Positions 18,112 through 28,168 are shown, counted from the first letter of the stretch. The stretch is 64,000 nucleotides of DNA from Seohaeicola zhoushanensis (GCF_014656415.1 NZ_BNCJ01000020.1:1-64000), one strand, 5' to 3'. Translations and numbers: made by a program. Notes: a model not told the origin generated them from the letters alone.

Positions 18112-19181
18112 GCGCCGCGCTGGAGGCGCGGGTCCGGGCCTTCTGCGAGGCCTATGCGCTGCAGCTGCCGATCCTGATGGCGCCGATGGCCGGGGCCTGC
18201 CCGCCGGCGCTATCGGCGGCGGTGGCGACGGCGGGCGGCATGGGCGCCTGCGGGGCGCTGCTGATGGGGCCGGAGGAGATTGCCGGTTGGGCGGCGCAGG
18301 TGCGCTCGGCCAGCAACGGGGCGTTCCAGATGAACCTCTGGATTCCCGACCCGGCCCCGGTGCGGGATGCGGCGCAGGAGGCGGCGCTGCGCGGCTTTCT
18401 CGGCGGCTGGGGGCCGGAGGTGCCGGCGGAGGCAGGCGACCCCAAGGGCCAGGATTTCGAGGCGCAATGCGCCGCGATGCTGGCGGCGGGGCCGGCGGTG
18501 ATCTCGTCGATCATGGGGGTCTATCCGCCGGAGTTCGTGGCGCGGATGAAGGCGGCGGGCATCCGCTGGTTCGCTACGGTGACCACGGTGGCCGAGGCGC
18601 TGGAGGCCGAGGCGGCGGGTGCGGATGTGATCGTGGCCCAGGGCATGGAGGCGGGCGGGCATCGCGGCGCCTTCGAGGCGGGCGAGGCGGCGCGGCGACT
18701 GGTCGGGCTTTTCGCGCTGCTGCCGGCGGTGGCGGATGCGGTGAAGCTGCCGGTGGTGGCCACCGGCGGCATCGCCGACGCGCGTGGCGTGGCGGCGGCT
18801 TTGATGCTGGGGGCGAGCGCGGTGCAGATCGGCACCGGCCTCTTGCGCACGCCCGAGGCGGGGATCGCCCCGGCCTGGGCCGATGGCCTGGCCCGCGCGC
18901 GGCCCGAGGACACGCTGGCGACCCGGGCCTATTCCGGGCGGCTTGGCCGGGCGCTGCGCGCAGGTTTTGCCGAGGCGGCGGAGGCCGGGCCCGAGGCGGC
19001 ACCCTATCCGGTGCAGCGCGGCCTGACCGGGCCGATGCGGGCGCAGGCGGCCAAGGACGGGCGGCTCGAGGCGATGCAGGCCTGGGCCGGGCAGGCGGCG
19101 GGGCTGGCGCGGGCCGAGCCGGCGGGCGAGGTGGTGACACGGCTCTGGGAAGAGGCGCGGGCGCTGCTGGGGCTGGTGTAG
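18108..19181 (+). CDS. Nitronate monooxygenase family (2-nitropropane dioxygenase-like) flavoprotein
   Basis: A 357-residue TIM-barrel FMN enzyme. LPILMAPMAGACPPALSAAVATAGGMGACG at the N-terminus (read in segments) and IVAQGMEAGGHRG near residue 180 are the FMN-binding signatures, followed by VVATGGIADARGVAAALMLGASAVQIGTG near residue 215. Family members oxidise nitronates such as propionate-3-nitronate, though many have other or unknown roles. It starts at GTG 18108 overlapping the crotonase stop, implying a two-gene operon; the pairing hints at acyl-chain or nitroalkane metabolism, but that is inference. Confidence 0.82.
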   Translation: MSAALEARVRAFCEAYALQLPILMAPMAGACPPALSAAVATAGGMGACGALLMGPEEIAGWAAQVRSASNGAFQMNLWIPDPAPVRDAAQEAALRGFLGGWGPEVPAEAGDPKGQDFEAQCAAMLAAGPAVISSIMGVYPPEFVARMKAAGIRWFATVTTVAEALEAEAAGADVIVAQGMEAGGHRGAFEAGEAARRLVGLFALLPAVADAVKLPVVATGGIADARGVAAALMLGASAVQIGTGLLRTPEAGIAPAWADGLARARPEDTLATRAYSGRLGRALRAGFAEAAEAGPEAAPYPVQRGLTGPMRAQAAKDGRLEAMQAWAGQAAGLARAEPAGEVVTRLWEEARALLGLV

Positions 19182-19225
19182 TCGTTGGGGGCGCTGCCCC
19201 CGCCGCGCCTTGGGGCGCGGCCCCC

Positions 19226-19254
19226 CCGGAGGTATTTTTGAAGAAGAGAAATCA
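19226..19254 (+). repeat. Copy of the GGAGTATTTTTGAAGAAG element
   Basis: GGAGGTATTTTTGAAGAAG followed by AGAAATCAGG closely matches the outer arm of the inverted repeat at 15296-15361 read on the opposite strand. It lies 45 bases after the nitronate monooxygenase stop and before the converging DUF1992 gene. Similar elements are, by recollection, scattered after genes in many Rhodobacteraceae genomes; function unknown, perhaps a remnant terminator. Confidence 0.5.
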
Positions 19255-19302
19255 GGGGTGGGGCACCCGGATATCCTTGCTGTGGCAAGGGGGATAGGCG
19301 TC

Positions 19303-19629
19303 CTAGCGGAAGAAGCTGCGGCGGGCGTCGCGGGCCATGGTGTAGCGCATGTCGAGATCGGCGATGCGGGCCATGGCGGCCTTCTTCTCGGCCGGGTCGG
19401 TCAGCGCGGCATAGGCTGCGCGGGCGGCGTCGAGCTGGGCCTTGAGGTCGAATTCCTGCGGCCGCACCCCGGCTTCGGCCATGACCCGCATGGCGGCGGA
19501 GAGGGCCGCGTCGCCTTCGCCGGAGCGGTCGGGAAGCGGTTGCCCCTCGCCGGCGAGGCCCGTGAGTTTGCCATCGGCCGAGGCCTTGAGCATCTGGCGT
19601 TCCACGAGGCGGTCGAAGGGGCCGGGCAT
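19303..19629 (-). CDS. DUF1992 (DnaJ-homologue C28-like) protein
   Basis: A 108-residue protein matching the DUF1992 domain: FDRLVERQMLKASADGKLTGLAGEGQPLPD at the N-terminus (in segments), where the conserved I.kAi..G.FdnLpG.GkPL pattern is recognisable. The rest is helical (ARAAYAALTDPAEKKAAMARIADLDMR). The domain is found alone in bacteria and in human DNAJC28; its function is unknown, with a chaperone-related role proposed. It lies 18 bases downstream of valS on the same strand and is likely co-transcribed with it. Confidence 0.75.
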   Translation of the reverse strand: MPGPFDRLVERQMLKASADGKLTGLAGEGQPLPDRSGEGDAALSAAMRVMAEAGVRPQEFDLKAQLDAARAAYAALTDPAEKKAAMARIADLDMRYTMARDARRSFFR

Positions 19630-19647
19630 GGCCCCGTCATAGCCGGT

Positions 19648-22600
19648 TCAGCCGAGCTCGGCGAGGCGGTCCAATGCCGCACGCAGCTGCGCGGCCTCGC
19701 TTTCGCGGGCGGCGAGGTTGTCGCGGGCTTCCTCGACCACCTCTTCGGGAGCGGAGGCGACGAAGTTGGGGTTCGTGAGGCGTCCGTTCAGGCCGCCGAT
19801 CTCCTTGGCGAGCTTGCCCAGGGTCTTTTCGAGTCGCGCCTTTTCCTCGGCGATGTCGATCAGGCCGGCGAGCGGCAGGCCGAAGGTGCCGCCGGGCACC
19901 GCAATGGTGACGGTGCCCTTGGGGAAGGCGTCGACCTGGTCGAGGCTCTCGATCCGGGCGAGGCGCTGGATCAGCGTCTGGTTGCGCTCCCAGGCGCCCT
20001 GGCCGGCGGCGTCGAGGTCGCTGACCAGCATCGCCACCTGCAGGCCGGCGGGGACATGCATCTGGGCGCGGGCCGAGCGGACCTGTTCGATCAGGTTGAT
20101 GACCCAGTTCATCTCCTGGTCGGCGGCGGCATCGACGAGTTCGGTGCCGTAGGACGGCCAGTCGGAGACGGTGAGCATCCGGTCGCGGCTGCCCGAGAGC
20201 GCCCAGAGTTCCTCGGTCACGAAGGGCATGATCGGGTGCAGCAGGACCAGGCATTGGTCGAGCACCCATTTCATCGTTTCGCGGGTCTCGGCCTGGTGCG
20301 GGCCCGGATCGAGCAGCAGCGGCTTGGAGAATTCCACGTACCAGTCGCAGACCTTGCCCCAGACGAAGCGGTAGAGCGCGTTGGCGGCGTCGTCGAAGCG
20401 GTAGGCGTCGAGTGCGGAATCGACTTCGGCGCGCACCTTGGCGGTCTCGCCGACGATCCACTTGTTGAGTGTCTGCGAGGGCCTGGGCAGCGTCGTTGAA
20501 GCGGCCTCGAATACGCCGTTCATCTCGGCGAAGCGGGCGAAGTTCCACAGCTTCGTGCCGAAGTTGCGGTAGCCCTTGATGCGCTCCATGTCGAGTTTCA
20601 GCACGCCGCCGAGCGAGGCCATCGCCGCGTTGGTGAAGCGCAGCGCGTCGGCGCCGTATTCGTCGATGATTTCCAGCGGGTCGACCACGTTGCCGAGCGA
20701 CTTGGACATCTTCTTGCCCTTGGCGTCGCGCACGAGGCCATGCAGGTAGACGGTGTGGAACGGGATCTCGTTCACCACGGCGAGCTGCATCATCATCATC
20801 CGGGCGACCCAGAAGAACAGGATGTCCTGCCCGGTGACCAGCACCGAGGTCGGGAAGTAGCGCGCCAGTTCCGGGGTCTTGTCGGGCCAGCCCAGCGTGC
20901 CGATCGGCCAGAGGCCGGAGGAGAACCAGGTGTCGAGCACGTCCGGGTCGCGCCAGACCGGGTAGACCAGCTGGGTCGGGTCTTGGGTGACGTTGTATTC
21001 GGCGAGGCTGCGGGCGAGCGTCTCGATCGCGGCGTGCTTGTCGGCCACCTCGACGATGCGCGAGTGGTTGATCGGGGTCGGCGTGTCGTCAAGCTCGTGC
21101 AGGAAGGCCTTGGTGACCTCTTCCAGCGAGGAACCGCAATGGGCGACTTCGCCGGCGTGCAGCATTCCGCCCTCGTTCAGCAGGCGGCCGAGTTCTACCG
21201 CGTCGAGGTCGCCATCGCCCTCGTCGTCGCGGAAGCCGTGGGTTCCGAGGTCGAGGCCGTACCAGACCGGGATCTGGTGGCCCCACCAGAGCTGGCGCGA
21301 GATGCACCAGGGCTCGATGTTCTCGAGCCAGTGGTAATAGGTCTTCTCGCCGCTCTCGGGCAGGATCTTGACGGTGCCGTCCTTCACGGCGTCAAGCGCC
21401 GGGCCGACGATCTTGGCGGTGTCGACGAACCACTGGTCGGTGAGCATGGGTTCGATGACGACCTTGGAGCGGTCGCCGAAGGGCTGCATGATCGGCTTGT
21501 TCTCGACCAGCGGGATCATGCCGCCGTCCATGCAGACCTCGCCCTCTTCGTTCCGCGGGCCGGGGATCATGACGGCGAGGCCCTCGGCGGTGATCTGTTC
21601 GACCACCCGCTTGCGGGCTTCGAAGCGGTCGAGGCCGCGCAGGTCGTCGGGGACGAGGTTGATGGTGTCGGCCTCGGCCTCGGATATCTCGCGCTCGCCG
21701 CGGGCGACGGCCAGGGCGGTGGCGGCGGCCTCGGCGTAGGGGGCGCCGTCGGCGCGCATCCGCGCGCGGGTGTCCATCAGGCGGTAGCAGGGGATGTCGT
21801 TGCGCTTGGCGACGCCATAGTCGTTGAAGTCATGCGCGCCGGTGATCTTCACCGCACCCGAGCCGAAGGTCGGGTCGGGGTATTCGTCGGTGATGATCGG
21901 GATCAGGCGGCGGTGCGCCTTGGGGCCGACCGGGATTTCGCAGAGTTTTCCGACGATTGGGGCGTAGCGTTCATCCGAGGGATGCACCGCCACCGCGCCG
22001 TCGCCCAGCATGGTCTCGGGGCGGGTGGTGGCGATGGAGATATAGTCGCGCGTCTCGCGCAGGGTGACGGTGCCGTCGGCGTCCTTCTCGACGTATTCGT
22101 AGGTCTCGCCCCCCGCCAGCGGATACTTGAAGTGCCACATGTGGCCGGCGACTTCGAGGTTCTCGACCTCGAGGTCGGAGATGGCGGTTTCGAAATGCGG
22201 GTCCCAGTTGACCAGCCGCTTGCCGCGGTAGATCAGGCCCTTCTTGTACATGTCCACGAAGACCTTGATGACGGCATCGTGGAAATTGCCCTCTTCGCCC
22301 TCGGGCGCGCCGGGGGCGCCGGACATGGTGAAGGCCTCGCGGCTCCAGTCGCAGGAGGCGCCGAGGCGTTTGAGCTGGCCGATGATGGTGCCGCGAGACT
22401 TTACCTTCTGCTGCCAGACCCTTGCGAGGAAGGCTTCACGCCCCATCTCGGTGCGCGAGGGTTCCTGGTTGGCGGCCATCTCGCGTTCGGTCACCATCTG
22501 GGTGGCGATGCCGGCGTGGTCGGTGCCGGGCTGCCAGAGGGTGTCGAAGCCCTTCATCCGCTTCCAGCGGATCAGGATATCCTGCAGGGTGTTGTTGAAG

Positions 22601-22770
22601 GCGTGGCCCATGTGCAGGCTGCCGGTCACGTTCGGCGGCGGGATCATGATCGAGAAGGCGGAGGCGCCCGGTTTCGCGTTGGCGCCGGCCGTGAAGCAGC
22701 CGGCCTGTTCCCAGGCGGCGTAGAGGCGGGCCTCGGCGGCGCCTGCGTCGAATGTCTTTTCCATGGCCAT
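19648..22770 (-). CDS. valS: Valyl-tRNA synthetase
   Basis: A class Ia synthetase of 1040 residues that charges tRNA-Val. The HIGH-type motif is in [16 protein letters not shown] near residue 50, and the KMSKS loop is [15 protein letters not shown] around residue 690. Between them lies the CP1 editing domain that clears Thr-tRNA. The C-terminus carries the Val-specific coiled coil ([17 protein letters not shown] near residue 955). It is about 90 residues longer than E. coli ValS, normal for alphaproteobacteria. ATG 22770 is chosen because AGGGTGA stands 5-6 bases upstream; a GTG at 22779 and an ATG at 22764 are alternatives. Confidence 0.97.
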   Translation of the reverse strand: MAMEKTFDAGAAEARLYAAWEQAGCFTAGANAKPGASAFSIMIPPPNVTGSLHMGHAFNNTLQDILIRWKRMKGFDTLWQPGTDHAGIATQMVTEREMAANQEPSRTEMGREAFLARVWQQKVKSRGTIIGQLKRLGASCDWSREAFTMSGAPGAPEGEEGNFHDAVIKVFVDMYKKGLIYRGKRLVNWDPHFETAISDLEVENLEVAGHMWHFKYPLAGGETYEYVEKDADGTVTLRETRDYISIATTRPETMLGDGAVAVHPSDERYAPIVGKLCEIPVGPKAHRRLIPIITDEYPDPTFGSGAVKITGAHDFNDYGVAKRNDIPCYRLMDTRARMRADGAPYAEAAATALAVARGEREISEAEADTINLVPDDLRGLDRFEARKRVVEQITAEGLAVMIPGPRNEEGEVCMDGGMIPLVENKPIMQPFGDRSKVVIEPMLTDQWFVDTAKIVGPALDAVKDGTVKILPESGEKTYYHWLENIEPWCISRQLWWGHQIPVWYGLDLGTHGFRDDEGDGDLDAVELGRLLNEGGMLHAGEVAHCGSSLEEVTKAFLHELDDTPTPINHSRIVEVADKHAAIETLARSLAEYNVTQDPTQLVYPVWRDPDVLDTWFSSGLWPIGTLGWPDKTPELARYFPTSVLVTGQDILFFWVARMMMMQLAVVNEIPFHTVYLHGLVRDAKGKKMSKSLGNVVDPLEIIDEYGADALRFTNAAMASLGGVLKLDMERIKGYRNFGTKLWNFARFAEMNGVFEAASTTLPRPSQTLNKWIVGETAKVRAEVDSALDAYRFDDAANALYRFVWGKVCDWYVEFSKPLLLDPGPHQAETRETMKWVLDQCLVLLHPIMPFVTEELWALSGSRDRMLTVSDWPSYGTELVDAAADQEMNWVINLIEQVRSARAQMHVPAGLQVAMLVSDLDAAGQGAWERNQTLIQRLARIESLDQVDAFPKGTVTIAVPGGTFGLPLAGLIDIAEEKARLEKTLGKLAKEIGGLNGRLTNPNFVASAPEEVVEEARDNLAARESEAAQLRAALDRLAELG

Positions 22771-22919
22771 GATCGTCACCCTGCGAAAGTCGTTCGGCTC
22801 CGTCTAGCGAATGCCGGGTGCGAGTTAAAGGCCAAGCTGGCGGGCGGTGAAGGCAATTCGGCGTGGAAATGGGCGGTTTGCTGACGCAGATTGGGGGAAA
22901 AGGCATTGGAGGGCAGGGT

Positions 22920-23894
22920 ATGGCGCTGATTGCGGCCTATCGTCTGGACGGGCATGGCGGGGCGGAACAGGTCGAGATCGCGAGGCGGTCGGTGGCCGCG
23001 CTGCGCGCGCCGGGTGCGGGGTTCCTGTGGCTGCATTTCGCGCGGCCGACGCCCGCCGAGCAGGACTGGCTCACCACGGCGGGGCTGGAGGGGCCGGTGC
23101 TGGATGCGCTGGACGCCGCCGAGACGCGGCCCCGCTGCACGGTCTTCGAGGACGGCGTGCTGCTGAACCTGCGGGGGGTCAACCTGTCGGAGGGCGCCCA
23201 GCCCGAGGACATGGTGTCGCTGCGGCTCTGGGTGACGGGGCGGCTGGTGGTCAGCGTGCAGCGGCGGCAGGTGCGGGCGGTGGGCGACCTGATCGAGGCC
23301 TGCCAGCGCGGGGCCGGGCCGAGCGCCCCCGGCGACCTGGTGGCGCGGCTGGCGCTGCGGCTGGCGGATCGGGCCGAGCCGGTGGTGGCCGAGCTGAACG
23401 AGCGGATCGACGACCTGGAGGACCGTTTCGAGGCGGCCGATCACGTCAGGCTGCGCGGCGAGGTGGGCGAGATCCGGCGCGTCTCGATCATCCTGCGGCG
23501 CTTCATGTTCCCGCTGCGCGATGCGCTTTCGACGCTGGGGATCGAGGACATGGACTGGCTGACGCCGGCGGCGCGGTCGCGCATCCGCGAGGCGACCGAG
23601 CGGGTGACGCGGCTGGCCGAGGATCTCGACGCGATCCGCGACCGGGCCGAGGTGGTGCATGACCAGATCCTGGAGTTGCGCGCCGAGGTGGCGAACCGTC
23701 AGATGCTGATCCTCTCGGTGGTGGCGGCGATCTTCCTGCCGCTTGGGCTGCTGACGGGGCTGCTGGGGATCAACGTCGGCGGCGTGCCGGGGGCGGACAA
23801 CCCCTGGGCCTTCTGGGAGGTCTGCGGGCTGCTTGTGGCGATCCTTGTGGTGCAGGTGATCCTGTTCCGGAAGATGGGGCTGCTCAGGTGGTGA
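22920..23894 (+). CDS. zntB: ZntB/CorA-family divalent cation transporter
   Basis: A 324-residue CorA-fold transporter with a large cytoplasmic N-terminal domain, a long stalk helix (residues ~190-265) and two C-terminal membrane helices. The pore motif reads TGLLGINVGGVPG: GIN replaces the GMN of true CorA Mg channels, as usual in the ZntB branch associated with zinc. The ATG at 22920 has GGAGGG just upstream and gives the usual length; an in-frame ATG at 22863 lacks a good site. It diverges from valS. Transport substrate is inferred from the family. Confidence 0.82.
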   Translation: MALIAAYRLDGHGGAEQVEIARRSVAALRAPGAGFLWLHFARPTPAEQDWLTTAGLEGPVLDALDAAETRPRCTVFEDGVLLNLRGVNLSEGAQPEDMVSLRLWVTGRLVVSVQRRQVRAVGDLIEACQRGAGPSAPGDLVARLALRLADRAEPVVAELNERIDDLEDRFEAADHVRLRGEVGEIRRVSIILRRFMFPLRDALSTLGIEDMDWLTPAARSRIREATERVTRLAEDLDAIRDRAEVVHDQILELRAEVANRQMLILSVVAAIFLPLGLLTGLLGINVGGVPGADNPWAFWEVCGLLVAILVVQVILFRKMGLLRW

Positions 23895-23979
23895 GGTCTG
23901 CGGGAAATTCCGGGGGAGGCGCTGGACATCCCCGTCTTGGGCGATACTGTCCGAACGTCAGCTGAATAAGGTGCCTTCC

Positions 23980-26277
23980 ATGGAGAAGTTCGGAAAAAGC
24001 CAACCGGTGCGGCGGGTCGAGGATGCCCGTTTCCTGACCGGGCGGGGCAGGTATGTCGATGATATCGCGCCGGAGGGTGCGTTCTTCGCCTATTTCCTGC
24101 GCAGTCCGGTCGCCCATGGCGAGATTTCCGGCCTGGACGTGGAAGCAGCGCGCGAGGCGGAGGGTGTGCGGCTGGTGCTGACGGCGGCGGACCTGGAGGC
24201 GGCGGGCATCGATATCTCGCTGCCGGGGGTGCAGATGCCGAACCGGGACGGCTCGAAGGGTGCTGCGCCGCAGCGTCCGGCGCTGGCCAAGGGCCGGGTG
24301 CGCCATGTCGGCGAGCCGGTGGTCTGCGTGGTGGCCGAGACGCTGGAGCAGGCCAAGGACGCGGCCGAGCTGATCGAGCTGGATATCGACGAGCTGCCCG
24401 CCAAGCTGGACTATGCGCCCGGTGGCGAGACGATCCACCCCGAGGCGCCGGACAACATGGCCTATGATTTCGGCGTCGGCGACGAGGCCGCGACCGAGGC
24501 GGCGTTCAAGGCGGCGGCGAAGACCGTCAGCCTGGAGATCGGCGACAACCGGATCATCGCCAATTCGATGGAGCCGCGCGGGGCCTATGCCGAGTGGGAC
24601 GGCGGGCGGATGCACCTGTGTTTCGGCGGGCAGGGCGTCTGGGGGCTGAAGGGCGTGATGTCCGCTGCCTTCAAGCTCGACAAGGACGACGTGCGAGTGA
24701 CGAACCCGGATGTGGGCGGCGGTTTCGGCATGAAGTCCTTCACCTATCCCGAGTATTTCTCGGTGGTGCAGGCCGCGCGGGCGCTGGGGCGACCGGTGCG
24801 CTGGATGGCGGACCGGACCGAGGCGATGCTGAGCGACAATGCCGGGCGCGACCTGGTCTCGCTGGCCGAGATGGCCTTTGACGGGAACAACCGCATCACC
24901 GCCTATCGGGTGCTGAACAAGGCCAACATGGGCGCCTACAACAGCCAGTTCGGGCAGGCGATCCAGTCGATGCTGTTCAGCCGGGTGCTGATGGGCACCT
25001 ATGACGTGCAGACGGTCTGGCTGAACACCCAGGCCTTCTACACCAATACCACGCAGGTCGATGCCTACCGCGGCGCGGGGCGGCCCGAGGCGATCTATGT
25101 GCTGGAGCGGCTGATGGACCGTGCCGCGCGCGAGCTGGGGGTCGACCCGCTGGAGCTGCGGCGGATCAACTTCATCGCGCCGGACAAGTTCCCCTACAAA
25201 TCGGCCACCGGCGAGACCTATGACGTGGGCGAGTTCGCCCGCGTGATGATGAAGGGCGCGGCCAAGGCCGACTGGGACGGGTTCGAGGCGCGGCGCAGGG
25301 CGGATGCGGCACAAGGGCTGCTGCGCGGGCGTGGGGTCAGTTACTATATCGAAAGCATTCTGGGCGATCCTAGCGAGGGCGCACGGGTGGAGTTCCACGA
25401 GGATGGCACGGTGAGCATCTTTGTCGGCACGCAGTCGAACGGGCAGGGCCACGAGACGGTCTATGCCCAGTTCCTGGCGGACCAGACCGGGATTCCGGCG
25501 CATCTCATCACCGTGGTGCAGGGCGACAGCGACCTGATCGCCCAGGGCGGCGGCACCGGCGGGTCGCGCTCGGTCACGACGCAGACCAATGCGACGCTGG
25601 CGACGGTGAGCAAGATGGTCGAGGCCTTCACGCCCTTCCTGGCGGAGAAGATGGGGGTGGAGCCTTCGGAGATCACCTTCGATGAGGATGGCTTCCGTGC
25701 GCCGGGGTCGAACCTTCGGCCAACCATGCTGGAGGCGGCCGAGATGGCCCGTGCCGATGGCCGCACCGAGCTGCTGAAGCACGAGGCGCGGGCGACGCTG
25801 CCGGGACGGTCCTACCCCAACGGGGTGCATATCACCGAGGTTGTGGTGGACCCCGAGACCGGGGTTTCGCGGGTCGACCGCTACACCGTGGTTGACGATT
25901 TCGGAAACCTCATCAACCCCTTGCTGGCCGAAGGTCAGGTGCATGGCGGGGTGGTGCAGGGCATCGGGCAGGCGCTGAGCGAGCATGTCGTCTTCGACGA
26001 GGACGGGCAGTTGCTGACCGCGACCTTCATGGATTACGCCGTGCCGCGCGCCGCTGATGTGCCGATGATCGACTTCACGCCCGAGCCGGTGCCTTCGACC
26101 GCCAACCCGATGGGCATGAAGGGCTGCGGCGAGGCCGGGACGGTGGGCGCGCTGGCGGCGGTTGCAAATGCGGTTCAGGATGCGCTCTGGGTGCAGGGCG
26201 TGCGGCAGGTCGACATGCCGCTGACGCCGCTGAAGGTGTGGGGTCTGTTGCAGGATGGTGCTGTCGCGGCTGAGTAA
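23980..26277 (+). CDS. Molybdopterin-binding hydroxylase large subunit (CoxL/XdhB-like, form II)
   Basis: A 765-residue large subunit of the xanthine oxidase/CO dehydrogenase family. ARFLTGRGRYVDDI and FLRSPVAHGEI open it; FGGQGVWGLKG, the cofactor loop VDAYRGAGRPEAIYVLERL and GCGEAGTVGALAAVANAV near the C-terminus (with the catalytic Glu) are all present. AYRGAGR marks the form II type rather than the CO-oxidising form I (AYXCSFR), so the substrate is probably an aldehyde or heterocycle. Unusually, the 2Fe-2S and FAD subunits are not adjacent, so it must use partners encoded elsewhere. Its 3' end overlaps the DUF2235 gene by 23 bases. The ATG 23980 start gives the conserved MEKFGKSQPVRRVED terminus. 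Confidence 0.85.
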   Translation: MEKFGKSQPVRRVEDARFLTGRGRYVDDIAPEGAFFAYFLRSPVAHGEISGLDVEAAREAEGVRLVLTAADLEAAGIDISLPGVQMPNRDGSKGAAPQRPALAKGRVRHVGEPVVCVVAETLEQAKDAAELIELDIDELPAKLDYAPGGETIHPEAPDNMAYDFGVGDEAATEAAFKAAAKTVSLEIGDNRIIANSMEPRGAYAEWDGGRMHLCFGGQGVWGLKGVMSAAFKLDKDDVRVTNPDVGGGFGMKSFTYPEYFSVVQAARALGRPVRWMADRTEAMLSDNAGRDLVSLAEMAFDGNNRITAYRVLNKANMGAYNSQFGQAIQSMLFSRVLMGTYDVQTVWLNTQAFYTNTTQVDAYRGAGRPEAIYVLERLMDRAARELGVDPLELRRINFIAPDKFPYKSATGETYDVGEFARVMMKGAAKADWDGFEARRRADAAQGLLRGRGVSYYIESILGDPSEGARVEFHEDGTVSIFVGTQSNGQGHETVYAQFLADQTGIPAHLITVVQGDSDLIAQGGGTGGSRSVTTQTNATLATVSKMVEAFTPFLAEKMGVEPSEITFDEDGFRAPGSNLRPTMLEAAEMARADGRTELLKHEARATLPGRSYPNGVHITEVVVDPETGVSRVDRYTVVDDFGNLINPLLAEGQVHGGVVQGIGQALSEHVVFDEDGQLLTATFMDYAVPRAADVPMIDFTPEPVPSTANPMGMKGCGEAGTVGALAAVANAVQDALWVQGVRQVDMPLTPLKVWGLLQDGAVAAE

Positions 26278-27328
26278 ACGTCTGCTCGGCTGGTTCGGCC
26301 GGCCGCTGCGCAGCGCGCATTCTCCGGAACGGCGCCTGCGGGGGCCGCGCAGCCATGTCATCATTCTCGACGGCACCCTGTCGAGCCTGGAACACGGGTT
26401 CGAGACCAATGCCGGCGTGGCCTTCCGGCTCTGCTCGCAGATGGGGGCGGATGTCTCGGTCTACTACGAGAGCGGGGTGCAGTGGCTGGGCTGGCGCTCG
26501 GTTCTCGACGTGTCGATGGGGCGGGGCATCAACCGGCAGATCCGGCGCGCCTATGGCTATCTCGCCTCGCGCTACCGGCCGGGCGACAAGGTCTTCCTGC
26601 TGGGCTATTCGCGGGGCGCCTTCGCGGTGCGCTCGCTGGCCGGGGTGATCGACATGGTCGGGCTTCTCAAGGCCGAGCACGCGACCGAGCGCAATATCCG
26701 CACCGCCTATCGCCATTACGAACTGACGCCCGACAGCGCGGCGGCGCAGGCCTTCGCGCGGAAGTACTGCCACGAGGTACTGCCGATCGAAATGGTCGGG
26801 GTCTGGGACACGGTGAAGGCGCTGGGGCTGCGGCTGCCGCTCTTGTGGATGGCGACCGAAGAGCAGCACGGCTTTCACAACCACCAGCTGGGCCGTTCGG
26901 TGCGCAACGGCTTTCACGCGCTGGCGCTGGACGAGACGCGGGAGGTCTATGCGCCGGTGATGTGGGATTGCCCCGAGGTCTGGCCGGGGCGGGTGGAGCA
27001 GGTCTGGTTCCGCGGCTCGCATGGCGACGTGGGCGGGCAGCTCGACGGATACGAGGCGGCGCGGCCGCTGGCCAATATCCCGCTGGTCTGGATGCTGGAG
27101 CGGGCCGAGGAATGCGGGCTGCCGCTGCCCGACGGCTGGCGCGCGCGGTTCTACACCGACCCGGATGCGCCTTCGGTCGGCACCTGGCGGTCCTGGGGCA
27201 AGGTCTTCCTGCTGCGCCGGCCCCGGATCGTCGGGCGCGACCGCAGCGAGCGCATCCACGAGAGCGTGCGCCTGAGCGAGGGGCGCAAGGTGCTGGCGCG
27301 CTTCGATGCCTCCTCGACGCTGGGATAG
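26255..27328 (+). CDS. DUF2235 alpha/beta-hydrolase-like protein
   Basis: A 357-residue protein with the DUF2235 fold: IILDGTLSSLEHGFETNAG near residue 35, the nucleophile elbow VFLLGYSRGAFAVRSLAG near residue 115 (GYSRG as G-x-S-x-G, Ser about residue 117), VWDTVKALG near 187 and the late WFRGSHGDVGGQL with a probable catalytic Asp/His. This domain occurs in type VI lipase effectors (Tle1) and in many stand-alone enzymes of unknown substrate. There is no signal peptide and no T6SS gene nearby. It starts inside the end of the molybdenum hydroxylase gene and is likely co-translated with it. A paired-hairpin repeat follows it. Confidence 0.75.
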   Translation: MVLSRLSKRLLGWFGRPLRSAHSPERRLRGPRSHVIILDGTLSSLEHGFETNAGVAFRLCSQMGADVSVYYESGVQWLGWRSVLDVSMGRGINRQIRRAYGYLASRYRPGDKVFLLGYSRGAFAVRSLAGVIDMVGLLKAEHATERNIRTAYRHYELTPDSAAAQAFARKYCHEVLPIEMVGVWDTVKALGLRLPLLWMATEEQHGFHNHQLGRSVRNGFHALALDETREVYAPVMWDCPEVWPGRVEQVWFRGSHGDVGGQLDGYEAARPLANIPLVWMLERAEECGLPLPDGWRARFYTDPDAPSVGTWRSWGKVFLLRRPRIVGRDRSERIHESVRLSEGRKVLARFDASSTLG

Positions 27329-27333
27329 GGGGG

Positions 27334-27378
27334 CGTTTTCCTGCAAGGAAAACGTCCGGAATTCTTGCAGAATTCCGG
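27334..27378. repeat. Paired-hairpin repeat, copy B (reverse orientation)
   Basis: Arm CGTTTTCCT, loop GCA, arm AGGAAAACG at 27334-27354, then arm CCGGAATTCT, loop TGC, arm AGAATTCCGG at 27356-27378. The order of the two hairpins and the single T between them match the reverse complement of copy A. It begins 6 bases after the DUF2235 stop and precedes the SDR gene by 43 bases. Confidence 0.8.
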
Positions 27379-27421
27379 CGCCCTTCGGTTAGGGTGAGGA
27401 CGACAACAGGGGAGGACGGAG

Positions 27422-28168
27422 ATGGCGACACTCGAGGGGAAGCGGGCCTGGATCACCGGCGGCGGGTCGGGGATCGGGGCGGCGGCGGCGCGGGCGCTGG
27501 CGGATGCGGGGGCCGAGGTGATCGTCTCGGGACGGCGCGCGGAACCGCTGGAGGCGGTGGTCGCCGGTATTCGCGCATCCGGCGGGCGCGCCGATCTGCG
27601 GCAGCTGGACGTGGCCGACTCTGCCGCCGTGCAGGCGGCGGCCGAGGCGATCGGGCCGGTGGATATCCTCGTGGCCAATGCCGGGCTGAACGTGCCCGAC
27701 CGGTCCTTTGCGAAGATCACCGCCGAGGGCTGGGACAAGGTGGTGGGCGTGAACCTCAACGGTGTCTTCTACCCGGTGCAGGCCGCCCTTCCGGGGATGC
27801 GGGCGCGCGGTGGCGGGTTGGTCGTGCTGATCGCGAGCTGGGCCGGGCGCTATGCGACGCGGCTGACCGGGCCGGCCTATAACGCCACCAAGCGCGCGGT
27901 GCTGGCGGTGGGCGAGTCGCTGAACGACGAGGAGGGGGCCAACGGGATCCGCTGCACCGTCATCATGCCGGGAGAGGTGGCGACCGATATCCTCAGGACC
28001 CGCCCGGTGCCGCCCTCGCAGGAGCAGATGGACCGGATGCTGCAGGCCGATGACCTGGGCCGCACCATCCGTTTCGTGGCCGAGATGCCACCCCGTGCCT
28101 GCCTGAACGAGATCCTGATCTCTCCGACCTGGAACCGCTTCTACCAGGGGTTCGAGGAAATGCGCTGA
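27422..28168 (+). CDS. Short-chain dehydrogenase/reductase
   Basis: A 248-residue classical SDR. The Rossmann NAD(P) motif is TGGGSGIGAA near residue 13, the NAG motif is VANAGLN near 83, the catalytic Ser lies in IASWAGRY near 138 and Tyr/Lys in YNATK near 155. NADP preference is suggested by the SGRRAEP sequence after strand 2. Its substrate is an unknown alcohol, ketone or sugar. The ribosome-binding site GGGGAGGA lies just upstream. It converges on the PaaI thioesterase gene with 10 bases between them. Confidence 0.88.
   Translation: MATLEGKRAWITGGGSGIGAAAARALADAGAEVIVSGRRAEPLEAVVAGIRASGGRADLRQLDVADSAAVQAAAEAIGPVDILVANAGLNVPDRSFAKITAEGWDKVVGVNLNGVFYPVQAALPGMRARGGGLVVLIASWAGRYATRLTGPAYNATKRAVLAVGESLNDEEGANGIRCTVIMPGEVATDILRTRPVPPSQEQMDRMLQADDLGRTIRFVAEMPPRACLNEILISPTWNRFYQGFEEMR

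Noticed and set aside
20740-22884. 714-codon plus-strand frame opposite valS
   Set aside because: Antisense shadow of a certain gene; Val/Asp/His-rich without domains.
23884-26409. 841-codon minus-strand frame opposite the molybdenum hydroxylase
   Set aside because: Composition of an antisense frame (His/Arg/Leu/Gln); no motif.
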